Origin: Lanius collurio
Taxonomy: Eukaryota > Chordata > Aves > Passeriformes > Laniidae
Reading direction: 5' to 3'
Length of the DNA: 64,000 bases
Assembly: GCA_020086605.1 (NCBI GenBank)
Contig: JACBWW010000004.1
Coordinates: 43,563,051 to 43,627,050, forward strand
The notes under the pieces were generated by a model. It was given only the letters and a program-made list of their open reading frames with translations. It ran no database searches and had not been told where the DNA came from. Position 1 is the first letter of the stretch. Each line of letters opens with the position of its first letter. A program made the translations under genes and the position numbers. This document shows, in pieces, positions 42,801 to 51,320 of the stretch.

Positions 42801-45800
42801 GGTGTTTGTCTTAACTGGATTGCAGAAAGGAGAAGAAGTCAGAAACCTGAAACATTACTGGTACACATCTTGGCCAGACCAGAAGACACCAGACCAGGCC
42901 CCTCCTCTGTTACAGCTAGTACTGGAAGTGGAAGAGGCCATGCAGAGTGCAGAGGAGAAGAATGCCCCAGTGATTGTTCACTGCAGGTAAATGAATGCTG
43001 TGTCTGAATTCTAAGGGCTTCTTGGCATACCGTGACATAGTGCAGAGACTGCCATACAGGCCATCAGCCACACGTGTGAAATCTTGCCCAGCTGCTTCTG
43101 AAATATGCTTGGAACTTCAAAGCTTTAATGACAATGATTTTCTATTACCAAGTGTTGCATTCAGATGCAGACTGAGTTGAACACAGAAGCTGGCGGTGGC
43201 TCGGTTGCTCGCAAGAACAATTCCATTTCATTTGCCTTACCAGTAATACATGCCTTTAATTATTTTTTAAGGGCCAGGTTAGCAAAGATTAACATACTTT
43301 AGGTGAAACTGAGTAGGAAGATACATGCAAACAGACAAATAATAGCATTCAACTTTAAGCATCACATCCCCCTGTTTTGTAGAGCCCTTCTTTGCCTTTT
43401 TTTTTAATAAATCATTATTAGGCCAAAGACAATAATTTAAATATAGCACATAAATGAAAGAGTGGCAAAGCTGATTACAGCAAGTACTAACCAATAGTCA
43501 GGCAATGTATGCAATTGATAATAAAACTGAAGTATCAGTAAAAATCCCTGGCAAAGATGAAAATTTTTCTGTGGAGGGAGAAAAGTCTACAGTGGTTTGA
43601 TGCCTGATGAGAAAATTGTAATTATCAATCAGAGCAGAATAAAAATGGATGAGAATAGATACTTCTCTTCTGTCCTCAGAAAGAAGTGGAATGATATACT
43701 TATCATTTGTAGAAATGATGAAGTATGTTCTTTTGCACTGCTAGTTAGGGAGCATGTTAAGCATCACCAACCACTATTAAATCAGATATGCTGGTTGATT
43801 TTCATCCAAGAGTGTTTAAAGAAGTTGGTTCACACACTCTAAACCATTAAAGTCTAGTACAGATGAATTGCTGTTCTTGGAAAATTGGAGAAGTTCCAGA
43901 GGTCTAAAAGGAAGCCCTGTTTTGCCAGTGTTTAGAAAGGTTAAATGTAATTACTTGGAAACTACAATCTGTCCTCAAAACAATTGTTGCAGGTAAATAG
44001 CAGAAAGCCTGATAAGAGATGCAGTTTATCTTGCCAGGGTAATCTTCCATAATTTCAATAACATACATCCTTGCCAAATTGATTTTTGTACATAATTTTG
44101 CTTAATTTTGCATAATGTTTTCTAGGAAACAGCAGATGGTTGCTCTCCAAAAGCCATAGTAAATGGGTATTGTACAACGAGAATGTTTTTAAAGAGCCTC
44201 TTGGCACAAATGGCTGGTAGCCTGGTGTCATCAAAGATCCAACTATAAGCTAGTATGGAGTAATCACTATTAAAATGCTCATGTCATACCACATGTCCAG
44301 TTTTTCTGACTGTGTTTTAAAACAGATGTTGAAAAATTGGGGAGAGTCCAGATAAAAATAAGAAATTATTTGTAAGAAGGTCTTCTTTGTCCATGGAGAT
44401 TCGTGACTCTCTAGGAACTCCTTGAAGCACTACAGTATCTGCTGCTGGTTACCATGTAACTTCTGCTTTGCATATTTGTTTTGTCCTCTTGTATGGTGTC
44501 ATCCTCGTGACACAGTATTAATCTGGGGAGAAATGGGGCATTCTTATTTGAAAAAAAAATACCAAGAGACACGGTGACGGGATTATGAAGTGTTCTATAT
44601 GGATAATGTGCCATCTTGGGCAGTCTTGGAGGGCTTATGATGCTGTCGCAGCCACTGAGAGACCTGCAGCTTGTCCTGGGACAAGTGCTGTTTCCTTTAT
44701 CTAAAAATGGATGTTGTTCCCTCCCTTTGCAAAACAGTCTGAGGTCTCTGGACAGGAAACAGCATCAGGAGCTGTGTGCTGTGGTCTGTTTGGTTATGGT
44801 CAAATGGAAAATGAGGACTTGTGGGCAGCTGTTAACCCTGAACTCCAGCGTTTCTTAAACATTTATTGCCAGTGGTTTTGCATTACTGTGAATGAAAGCA
44901 GGATTTCTTGTAGTTGTGTCAAGTAATTATTCCTGAGTATGCTCACTTAATTATTTTATGCATAAGAAGGGCTCCCAGTATTTGCTGGTAATTTGTTAGG
45001 TGATAAGAAGAATTCACAGTTTCTGTAGCACCGTGCCTTTGAAAACAAACTCAGTTCTGGTCATTAACCCAGGACCGTATCAGACACAAATGAGTTCAGG
45101 AAAATTTAAAGAAATCTCTTTGACAGTGAATTTGTTGTATCCTAATTCGCTAATTCCAATTACTTGATTGTAGATGTGATCAGCAAATGGCATCACACTT
45201 ACCATACTGCTTTAGCTCTAATTATTTAACAAAGGGCTGGGGATTTTTACTCTACCTGTGAATGAAAATAACTTTCAAAGCTGTTAGAACTGAGAATTTC
45301 AAAGCAAAGTTTGCCTAAAAGCAAGGGTTGCCATCAAACCAAACCTTACTAAGAAATACAGTTAACTGCTTTTTTTCAATGGTTCAGTGAGAGGTTCAAC
45401 AACATATTAGGTCAAACAGTCTCCTGTAGTCCATTTCCAGCACTGTATCTGCAATGCTCACCCTTTTGCTGTGAGGGGCTCACACTTAATCATGTCATCC
45501 CATCAAAGTTAGTATCTTTTCCTAGTTATGGCTTTCCATCTGGAAGCACCCAGCTTGCAAAGGTCAGAGGGACAAAAGGGATGATGGGGTCTGGGGGTTT
45601 AGTGGCAGTCACTTAACAAGAAAGTTCCAAAGTCCTTCTGACATCTCCACTGCCTCTCTCTGCTTTTCCCTTCCTTAGTGCAGGCATCGGGAGGACTGGC
45701 TGCTTTATTGCCACAAGTGTCTGCTGTAAACAGCTGAAGAATGAGGGCATAGTTGACATTTTGCGAACAGCCTGCCAGTTACGGTTAGACAGGTAAGAAA

Positions 45801-48800
45801 GCCTGTTTCCTTTCCAGAAGGAAAAAAGAAAAGAAAAATGGTAATACTCCCCCTTATTTAAGAAGAAATAAATAGGAAGAGAAGAACAAACCCAAGAAGA
45901 GGCCAAGACAGAATGTTCCTCTGACTTGTAATCTTTGTCTGAGCAGTAAACCTTAATGAACAGCCCTAGAACTGAGTTAGGTTCCCAGCTGGCATCGGAA
46001 TCTGCACAGCTGCCCATCTCCATGCAGCAAGGGCTGACCTCTTACTAGCTGAGGGGTTTGCCCCATGTTCATACAGAAGCAAAGGCTCAAAGATCTGCTG
46101 TGCTTAAGTTCAGAGCCACATATCATCACTTTCCTCCCAGGAGGAGTAACGAAAACTGGTCTTGTATACTGGAGCTGTGAGCCATGGTGGGAGAGACATT
46201 GCTTGGGAAGGGAGAGTGCACAACCTGGAGTGTTTGCAGACATATGAAAGGAGCTGTGAAAATCTCCACAAATTCAATGGTTTCCAGTTAAGCATTTCTT
46301 AACACACCACCTTGAGTTTGATTATGAAGTAAACAGACTTGAATTTTGTACCAGAGATGTTATTTTTCCTCTCCCACTGGTTTCAAGTGCCATCAAAACA
46401 TGTCTCAGTGCTCTCTCTAATGATAATGATAAATGTAGTCGGGGGAAGAGATGTCACGAAAAACATACCAAAGATTTTTCTGAGGGAAAAAAAAAGAACC
46501 TCAACCCCACGCTGAACTTTATTTCAGAGAAGAAATTATGCTCAGTGGGAGGCAAAAAATGAAATGCTTGCTGCCCTGCTGAGGCTCTGATAGACAGGGA
46601 CCTGCAGGGGCTTAGAGATTTGGCTATTTCAGTGGATTTTAGCTCAGACAAGGAAAGGCTTCTTGAGAAAAAGAAAACCAGGATATGAATAGTGAGTGCT
46701 GATTATCCATGGTCCAGCGAAATATCTGTCTGGATGTGAAATATCTTGTCTCTGCGACTAATGTTACACAGGCAAATCGCCACACAAATGAAGGTTGAAG
46801 GCGCCTGCTTACAAATGTGTGTGGTACAAGTAAGCCAGTTGCAAATACTAGCTTTGAAGGGAGAGGGGAGCTGGCAGTCACTTTAAGACTCTGAAGACGG
46901 AAAATCACACTTAAAGGACACCATAGGAGGAAAGGAAGACTGCAGAAACCTCTGTATCTGCCATGTAACTCTCAAGAGTGGGATGGGATAGATAAAAGCC
47001 ATTTAAATGTCATGGGGTAAAATACTTAAGATGGAAAGCAGATCACCATCCTTCCTACAGAAAAGCCTTAATTTTTTCAAAGACTGAAAAATGGGGCTTG
47101 TAGTCTCTTGGAAGTCGTGCTGCCACCCACTCTCATTTTCATTAACCCCGCACAAAATCTCCAGGAGACTTCAAAAGTAACATGAGAAGTTGAGACAGTG
47201 TCCAAGCTGCTTTAGGAAGGAAGACCCAGTGTCTCCTCCTCTTGCTTGATCATGACTGTCTAGGATGGGAAGGAGCCATCAGGGACTTAGGGAAAGGTTT
47301 GATGCAGGACAGAGCAATGTGTGAAGAAATGCACCTCCCTGCTTCACACAGAAGTCGAGAGGTTGACATTAGCCCTGAGAACCACATTTGAGGTTGCCAT
47401 GGGTATGGAGATAACAAATGTGTTTTTCCCTTAATTCCCTGACAAATCCCTTTGAAAAGTTCTGTGCACTGGGCTTTGCATCAGTGACCAACAGATGGTC
47501 CTAAAATAACCTAGTATGACTAAGGAGAGGAAGTAATCATTCCTGCATCCTTCCTACAGTGCTGAGAAACATTTGCTGTCATTGCCCACAATGAAACTCA
47601 GATTTCAAAGTTTCTGTGGCAAATAGGGGTGAAAACATAATTCTGTGCCAAAGCCTGGACAGCAAGCACATGTCATGGTGTGCATATGTGTGACAAGGGA
47701 GGAAGCCACCACATAGCAGGGAACGGGATAAAAGAAAAATAATTTCCTGTGGTCTGAAACTCAATGGCCACCCTGGTGCTTCTGTAGCTACAACTTCAGG
47801 GTGCAACCCCACTGTTAATGGAATTGCTTGGGGAGAGATTGTCAGATATGACTAATGTTCCTTGTGTGTCACAGGCTGACACAAATATATTTCAGTGCTG
47901 TGTGGAGCACAGAGGGACTCAGATCAACCGTGAGCTTGTATTAAATAGAGCAGATGGGGAGGAGATGCTCAGCTAGGAGATTTTTTTTTTTTTTAGAAAT
48001 ACAGTGTGTGTTTCTCACCTTTGCTAGTTGATGAGAGGTTGGAGAATAGGTCCCTGCCCTTTGCTGCTCATTGTTAAGTGTTATTTCAAGCAGCTGCTTA
48101 ACAAAATAAGTGCAAGGGGCTGAAGGACAAATTGTCTTGCCTGCTCATGTCCCCCTTACTGGTATGGCTACTGTGTGACCCATAATAGTTAAGCTGGACC
48201 CCATAGAAAAGGGCAGTCCCCAAGGAGGGTGCTAGCAGTCTGCTACCCATTTGCCTCAGAGGAAGCAGCTTTTCATTAATGTCGTCTGGTGAGGTTTCTA
48301 AGGGAATGCACCACATATGCTCTTCCTCAGACTGACAGTCTGGTTGGCTCCAGTCACCCACAGGTTCCCAAGCTCCTCTAGCCCACTTGTCATTTCAGCC
48401 TCCTTTTGGCACCGTGCTCCCGGGATCTGTGCACCAGCACCAGTGCTGGCACAATTCTGCATGCACTTTCTGTGAGCTTCAGCCACAAGGTTTAATTGTC
48501 CTCCTAATGGATTCGCGAGAGATCATATCACTTTTGATGGAGTGCTCATAGCAAAATTTCAAATGTTAGTAAAATCTGCTTAAAATGAACAACTTCTTCC
48601 TGATTGTTTTTGTTCATATCTGTCTCCCCCTCTAGTGCTCATATGTTGGTTAATATGCTACTTGCAGAAATACACAGGCTAATGACACGTGGAAAATCAA
48701 ACTGCTTTTGCTCCTGCTTGCATTTCCTTTCAGGTTTTCAGTTTTGAAGAGAACTGTAAAAGCTGAAAAATAAAATAGGTTACTGTGCTGGGGGGTCTTT

Positions 48801-49557
48801 TGCTATCAAGATGTGCACAGCAGTCAACTCAGTTACAAATCTGAGTTGTCCTTTCTAAAGTAACATTGTGCGTTCCAAAATCCTGCTGGCCATCCCTAAT
48901 TCTCTGGCTAACTTGCCAAAAGCATCATGTGGGATGGCACAGAGGAAAGAGTCCTCACTGCAGAATGGGAAAGTTGCATCAGTTGTCTGGTCTGGCTTGG
49001 CCTGGTCATCTCTGGTCCCAAATTCAGTCCCCAGTGCAGCTGTGAAGTCCTGGATAAGCTACTTCCCCTCTTTATTCCCCTGCTCCCTTTCATCTCTCTA
49101 GGGCTTTGGTGTGGGAATTGCTTTTTGCTGAGGGGTTTTTGGAGTACAGGTGCTCAGGTAATATGAGAGTAAATGATGATGGTGATGCTTTCCTGGAGGA
49201 GAGCCTCTGCCAAGGAAAATGAATGTCGAGCCCATTCCTGTTCTCAATATCTTCTGTTCCTTGCTTAGCAGAGACTTTCAAAATGGGGCTCGAGGTCAGT
49301 CTTGAAGCTGGTTGCACTCAAGGGACACTTCTCACTCGTTTCGGAAAGCTTTGGAATAGACCTTTGGTGTGGAGCACAAGCTTCATGTTGGCTGTGCTAT
49401 TTCCTCATGTGTTTGCAAGTAATAAGACTTCTGTTTCCCTCCCCTTTTCTTCTTGCCTTTCAGGGGAGGAATGATCCAGACTTGTGAACAGTATCAATTT
49501 GTCCATCATGTCATGAGCTTGTACGGAAAACAGCTCTCTAGAGCAGCAGAAGAATAA
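18663..49557 (+). CDS. PTPN5: PTPN5 (STEP) gene, 12 coding exons, span includes introns
   Basis: Non-receptor protein tyrosine phosphatase of the KIM family (with PTPRR and PTPN7). In mammals the brain-enriched enzyme dephosphorylates ERK1/2, p38, Fyn, Pyk2 and NMDA/AMPA receptor subunits, and the long STEP61 form is held in ER and postsynaptic membranes. Joined exons: 18663-18863, 19790-19909, 21760-21843, 24220-24458, 27108-27297, 30448-30532, 32869-32948, 33434-33571, 37261-37371, 42826-42986, 45679-45792, 49464-49557. The product is 538 residues: hydrophobic segments at about 57-76 and 112-135, KIM at about 211-226, PTP domain about 280-533 with KNRY 298-301, WPD 432-434, [10 protein letters not shown] 468-477 (nucleophile Cys469, Arg475) and Gln513/Gln517. 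Ser157, Ser218, Thr228 and Ser241 match known PKA and MAP-kinase sites of rodent STEP61. The mammalian polyproline run is absent. All splice sites are GT-AG and no frame break is seen. The start codon is less sure than the rest. Confidence 0.96.
18864..19789 (+). other. PTPN5: PTPN5 intron 1
   Basis: GTAAGG donor, GATTGCACAG acceptor. Holds a TG-rich microsatellite near 19319-19342; nothing else recognised. Confidence 0.9.
19319..19342. repeat. TG-rich microsatellite
   Basis: Interrupted (TG)n run in intron 1 of PTPN5, with a longest uninterrupted stretch of about 10 bases. Confidence 0.7.
19790..19909 (+). CDS. PTPN5: PTPN5 coding exon 2: end of TM1 and inter-membrane loop
   Basis: 120 bp, phase 0 at both ends, residues 68-107. 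It begins [12 protein letters not shown], completing the first hydrophobic segment; Cys70 aligns with Cys76 of rodent STEP61. The rest is a polar loop, as in mammals, where it is poorly conserved. Acceptor TTGCACAG, donor GTAAGT. Confidence 0.92.
19910..21759 (+). other. PTPN5: PTPN5 intron 2
   Basis: No repeat or RNA recognised. An open frame of 149 codons at 20763-21212 resembles no known protein and is treated as chance. Confidence 0.9.
21760..21843 (+). CDS. PTPN5: PTPN5 coding exon 3: second membrane segment
   Basis: 84 bp, phase 0 at both ends, residues 108-135. Almost the whole exon is a hydrophobic segment, [20 protein letters not shown], matching by position the second membrane segment of STEP61. 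Acceptor GCCTCACAG, donor GTAAGT. Sequence identity to mammals is low but length, phase and hydrophobicity fit, and the following exon continues directly with FWHLL as in mammals (VWHLL). Confidence 0.9.
21844..24219 (+). other. PTPN5: PTPN5 intron 3
   Basis: Contains the old CR1 fragment at 22581-23152 and an A-rich tract near 23423-23436. Otherwise nothing recognised. Confidence 0.9.
22581..23152 (-). mobile_element. Old degenerate CR1 LINE fragment
   Basis: The + strand follows, with many changes, the reverse complement of the CR1 3' region: a piece like the CR1 end near 22589-22620, then CTCCTCTTTGACAGGTTGAACAAGC-type sequence (about 22930) and a GATTTGCTGGCCACACTCCC-type end near 23130-23150. 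The octamer tail is lost. It is too diverged to keep a reading frame. Confidence 0.65.
24220..24458 (+). CDS. PTPN5: PTPN5 coding exon 4: juxtamembrane and acidic linker
   Basis: Residues 136-214 plus two bases of Arg215. It opens [20 protein letters not shown], then [11 protein letters not shown], in which Ser157 corresponds to the PKA site Ser160 of rodent STEP61, then the highly conserved acidic [20 protein letters not shown], ending GLQER at the start of the KIM. The second proline-rich stretch of mammals survives only as PDPPFP. Met in CVMDIK is retained. Acceptor TTCCTTCAG, donor GTAGGG. Confidence 0.97.
24459..27107 (+). other. PTPN5: PTPN5 intron 4
   Basis: 2.6 kb, AT-rich toward its 3' half. 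Nothing recognised on either strand. Confidence 0.9.
27108..27297 (+). CDS. PTPN5: PTPN5 coding exon 5: KIM and KIS
   Basis: Completes Arg215 and encodes 216-278. It carries the kinase-interaction motif [12 protein letters not shown]: Ser218 is the equivalent of Ser221, whose phosphorylation by PKA blocks substrate binding in mammals, and Ser221-Leu222 matches the described calpain cleavage point. Thr228-Pro and Ser241-Pro match the ERK/p38 sites Thr231 and Ser244. It ends [12 protein letters not shown] before the PTP domain. Acceptor TTTTGCAG, donor GTGAGT. The conservation argues that MAP-kinase docking and its PKA switch are retained. Confidence 0.97.
27484..27499. repeat. Homopolymer of 16 A
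   Basis: Uninterrupted A run in intron 5. No retrotransposed sequence is recognised before it. Confidence 0.7.
29292..29530 (+). mobile_element. CR1 LINE 3' tail, 5'-truncated
   Basis: Sequence runs CCTCAAGTTGTTCCAGG, then TTTAGATTAGATATTAGGAAAA, CACTGGAACAGGCTGCCCAA and TTGGACGCAATGACCTTAGA, the standard order of the CR1 3' end read in sense. It stops at a decayed tail octamer ATTTTATG (29521-29528; usual form ATTCTATG). Only about 240 bp is present. Confidence 0.85.
30448..30532 (+). CDS. PTPN5: PTPN5 coding exon 6: start of the PTP domain, KNRY loop
   Basis: Residues 279-306 plus one base of Asn307. It reads [20 protein letters not shown] followed by NRYKTILP, near identical to mammalian STEP; KNRY (298-301) is the phosphotyrosine-recognition loop of classical PTPs. 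Acceptor TTAATAG, donor GTAAGT. Confidence 0.97.
30533..32868 (+). other. PTPN5: PTPN5 intron 6
   Basis: Holds a 14-T run (31111-31124) and a probable ancient amniote repeat near 32170-32225. Otherwise nothing recognised. Confidence 0.9.
32170..32225. repeat. Ancient amniote repeat relic
   Basis: TCCCATTAAAATCAGTG followed by CAGCCATTGACTTCAGTGGG is the paired 'near-palindromic' motif of an old repeat scattered in bird, turtle and crocodile DNA. Family name uncertain; similarity is from memory. Confidence 0.4.
32869..32948 (+). CDS. PTPN5: PTPN5 coding exon 7
   Basis: Completes Asn307 and encodes 308-333: PHSRVCLTS followed by [13 protein letters not shown], the SxYINANYI motif of the conserved PTP core. 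Acceptor CCTTTCAG, donor GTAAGA, phase 0 at the end. Confidence 0.97.
32949..33433 (+). other. PTPN5: PTPN5 intron 7
   Basis: 485 bp, the shortest intron of the gene. Nothing recognised. Confidence 0.92.
33434..33571 (+). CDS. PTPN5: PTPN5 coding exon 8
   Basis: 46 codons, phase 0 at both ends, residues 334-379. It includes [20 protein letters not shown] and [13 protein letters not shown], the family's QGP and DFWRMVW core motifs. Very close to mammalian STEP. Acceptor GTTGGCAG, donor GTAATG. Confidence 0.98.
33656..34014 (+). repeat. 359-bp intronic duplication, copy A
   Basis: From TAGTTCAGTGGCCTG to ATAACCAACA this matches copy B (36123-36481) with about nine substitutions and no indel, roughly 97.5 percent identity by eye. 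It starts 84 bp after exon 8. Similarity stops sharply at both ends. It encodes no protein and matches no transposon I know. Confidence 0.9.
36123..36481 (+). repeat. 359-bp intronic duplication, copy B
   Basis: Same length and orientation as copy A, 2467 bp further on. Differences from copy A include T/A in GCTGTCTGAC, CCC/CTC near the middle and ACC/ATC near the end. No target duplication or poly(A) is seen at its edges, which favours a local DNA duplication over retrotransposition. Confidence 0.9.
37261..37371 (+). CDS. PTPN5: PTPN5 coding exon 9
   Basis: 37 codons, phase 0, residues 380-416: [20 protein letters not shown] followed by [10 protein letters not shown]. Lys-Cys-x-x-Tyr-Trp-Pro is a standard PTP core motif. 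Acceptor GCACACAG, donor GTAAAT. Confidence 0.97.
37372..42825 (+). other. PTPN5: PTPN5 intron 9
   Basis: The largest intron, 5.5 kb. Its 3' half is mostly a CR1 LINE (40412-42725), leaving about 100 bp of other sequence before exon 10. The rest (37372-40411) shows a T run at 39627-39638 and nothing else recognised. Confidence 0.9.
40412..42725 (-). mobile_element. Long CR1 LINE, 2.3 kb, inactive, minus strand
   Basis: The + strand opens with GGTTGGAAGGGACCACTGGA, the reverse complement of the CR1 3' end; the tail octamers have decayed. On the minus strand, pieces of ORF2 follow in order from high to low coordinates. An endonuclease-side remnant occupies about 42380-42725. The linker [18 protein letters not shown] lies near 42200-42275 and [11 protein letters not shown] near 42085-42110. 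Then come reverse-transcriptase pieces ([12 protein letters not shown] near 41300) and [18 protein letters not shown] (about 41090-41150). Frames shift between pieces, and the catalytic box near 41244-41264 reads FSDHD instead of the FxDD form, so it is a dead copy. It is longer than most CR1 copies, which are usually a few hundred bases, and lacks the 5' part of ORF2. Confidence 0.9.
42826..42986 (+). CDS. PTPN5: PTPN5 coding exon 10: WPD loop up to catalytic Cys
   Basis: Residues 417-469 plus two bases of Ser470. [16 protein letters not shown] carries the WPD loop; Asp434 is the expected general acid. It ends APVIVHC, placing nucleophile Cys469 at the exon edge. Asn462 stands where rodent STEP has Cys465, the cysteine reported to pair with the catalytic Cys under oxidation. 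The stretch [11 protein letters not shown] differs clearly from mammals while flanking motifs are near identical. Acceptor GGATTGCAG, donor GTAAAT. The upstream CR1 ends about 100 bp away. Confidence 0.98.
42987..45678 (+). other. PTPN5: PTPN5 intron 10
   Basis: Splits the catalytic loop between HC and SAGIGRTG. Holds an eroded ancient CR1 (about 43720-44420). Confidence 0.9.
43720..44420 (+). mobile_element. Eroded ancient CR1-type LINE relic
   Basis: The order TTTTCATCCAAGAGTGTTTAAAG (about 43800), GGAGAAGTTCCAGAGGTC (about 43887), CCAGTGTTTAGAAAGG and, 400 bp later, GTTGAAAAATTGGGGAGAGTCCAG (about 44330) follows the reverse-transcriptase to 3' end order of old CR1 LINEs common in turtles and crocodiles, read in sense with gaps. 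Similarity is from memory and ends are approximate. No frame survives. Confidence 0.55.
45679..45792 (+). CDS. PTPN5: PTPN5 coding exon 11: P-loop
   Basis: Completes Ser470 and encodes 471-507 plus two bases of Arg508. [20 protein letters not shown] contains the rest of the signature motif; Arg475 is the phosphate-binding arginine. It continues [17 protein letters not shown]. Acceptor TTCCTTAG, donor GTAAGA. No active-site residue is missing. Confidence 0.98.
45793..49463 (+). other. PTPN5: PTPN5 intron 11
   Basis: 3.7 kb with a 14-T run at 47981-47994. No transposon or RNA gene recognised. Confidence 0.9.
49464..49557 (+). CDS. PTPN5: PTPN5 coding exon 12: Q-loop, C-terminus and stop
   Basis: Completes Arg508 and encodes 509-538, then TAA at 49555-49557. 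[20 protein letters not shown] supplies Gln513 and Gln517, which position the hydrolytic water in classical PTPs. The tail [10 protein letters not shown] differs from the mammalian tail, which is variable. Acceptor TTGCCTTTCAG. Confidence 0.97.
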
Positions 49558-50438
49558 GTGTTCATGATACTCCTAAAGGCTAAAGCTGAGAGAACTTTTG
49601 ACTGCATTCAGATATATTTCAGATCTGATAAGAGACACATGGTAACCGGCTGTCTTAGCTGGAAAGATATTATTTTACTTTGATATTGCTTTTATGCTCT
49701 TGTTTGCATTGACATTTAAGAGCTGAGGTATGCCTTGTCTAAAACAGATGTGACAGGACATAATCTTCACCAAAAAAGGCTTATTTATACTGTAAATAAT
49801 AATAGTAGCTTCATTTGTTACAAAAGCAAGAAAAAAAATCAGAAAAAAAATCCACTGTCTTCAGTTTGCTATTTTTTAAAAGGTCATTGCTTATATATCC
49901 AAATACAGTGTGAAACTTTTTGAATTGTCATGCTGAAATGTGCCGTATCTTGACTAAGCTTGAAAGTAAATTTTTGCCTCTTTCTGATTGTTTTTACATA
50001 TAAAATTACCGAATACTGTGTGTATCGTAAACCTTCTGAGCCTCTGCATTGAAAGACTCAAGTAGATTCACATTGAAATGATGTTTCACACATCATGTTT
50101 GCTTGTTCATTTTTTCTAAAGCAGTTCCACTATCAGTATTATCAAAACTGAGGGGGAAAAGATATTTCAATGACATGAGTCAAATTCTTTCCTCGAATTC
50201 TTACCAGCAGTGTACCCCAGTATCATGACAGCTGGGTGAATCTGAGTAGACATTAATCTGAACATAAATGCTTCACGCTTTACCTTTTCTTTGTCAATAT
50301 TTGGGCATCTTAGTCATCTGGCAAACAGATTGTATTTCTGCAAATAGTTTCTATTTTTACATAGAACACAATCTGAATACAATTTCTCCTGAAATCTGAG
50401 ATTCAAAATCAGGTGAGGAATTTTTTTTAAAATCGAAT

Positions 50439-50444
50439 AATAAA
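50439..50444 (+). terminator. PTPN5: Candidate proximal poly(A) signal AATAAA
   Basis: First canonical hexamer after the stop codon (882 bp on), followed within 30 bp by T/G-rich sequence. A variant ATTAAA lies at 50510-50515. Confidence 0.5.
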
Positions 50445-50984
50445 AGCACTTGTATTCTATGAATTTATACTTGTTTAAAGCTTTGAGGGTAACCATGTGT
50501 CCAGTCCCTATTAAAATTAATGCAAATCCTATAGGCAGCTTTAAAAAAAAAAATCAGTTTGAACTTGTTGGCTTCTTTGCGATAAATTTGCCCTCGAACC
50601 AAATTTGGACAATCATTAGCCCATTCTAACCACTGGTCCAGTCAGCAGCATTTCCTTCTCAGTAATACAGACTGCTGCCTGTGGTTTTTGGTTTAGACTT
50701 CAATCAGGCTGCGAAGACTGTAGTTTGTGTTTTATGCTTAGAGGTAAGCACATGTTTTAGTGCTTCACTGAGCAGAGAAAAATGGAGATACGCAGAATTC
50801 TTAATATGAAAAATGAGTGTTTTGTGAATAGAAGCTCTGATGACCTATGAAAAGTATTTTTGCTTCTCTTTATTTGTAACAATAACCAAAACCCACTGCT
50901 TCTATTAGTGCAGAAGATTCTGCGAATTTACTGCACTTCCTAATCAGGAGAAGGTAAAGCAGCTCTCAGAACAATAAGGGCTGA

Positions 50985-51035
50985 TCCTGCTCCCACTGAT
51001 GTTTTGCCATTGACGTCAGCAGGTGCAGGGTAAGG
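50985..51035. repeat. Ancient amniote repeat relic in 3'UTR region
   Basis: GCTGATCCTGCTCCCACTGA followed by TTGCCATTGACGTCAGCAGG resembles an old repeat with paired inverted CATTGACTTCAATGG-type units. Seen also near 32170, 51735, 61410 and 62388. Name uncertain. Confidence 0.4.
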
Positions 51036-51291
51036 CCTCGGATGTTACGCCTACAACTTCATCACTGTGGGGAAAGTTTCCCAATATTTCAGTACACATC
51101 TTTGTGTTTATTCTGTATCCATGAACCTGTAAAAATCCTGTCTGCAGGGTTTGCATGAATGTGTGGCAAAATGTGTTATCTTTAAACCTCTTGATTTTAT
51201 TGCTGTATTTAAAATATTTCCTTCAGTGAAAAGCTAGCAGAAAGAACTGGCATTCTTTTTTAAAATACTGGTGATAGTCATTAAAGAGAGC

Positions 51292-51297
51292 AATAAA
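51292..51297 (+). terminator. PTPN5: Candidate distal poly(A) signal AATAAA
   Basis: Canonical hexamer 1735 bp after the stop codon, followed by CTTTTGAGC- and GTTTTATAT-like downstream sequence. Could end the longest PTPN5 transcript. Confidence 0.45.
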
Positions 51298-51320
51298 CTT
51301 AAGCTTTTGAGCATAACACG

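Larger units (their letters stand above)
49558..51320 (+). other. PTPN5: PTPN5 3' untranslated region (extent inferred)
   Basis: AT-rich, no frame. Candidate poly(A) signals lie at 50439, 50510 and 51292, giving alternative 3'UTRs of roughly 0.9 to 1.75 kb. An ancient amniote repeat is embedded near 50985-51035, within the long form. Extent is inference without transcript data. Confidence 0.6.

Noticed and set aside
48980..49110. Possible MIR-like SINE on the minus strand
   Set aside because: Only a short piece around AAGCTACTTCCCCTCTTTAT fits; too weak to call.
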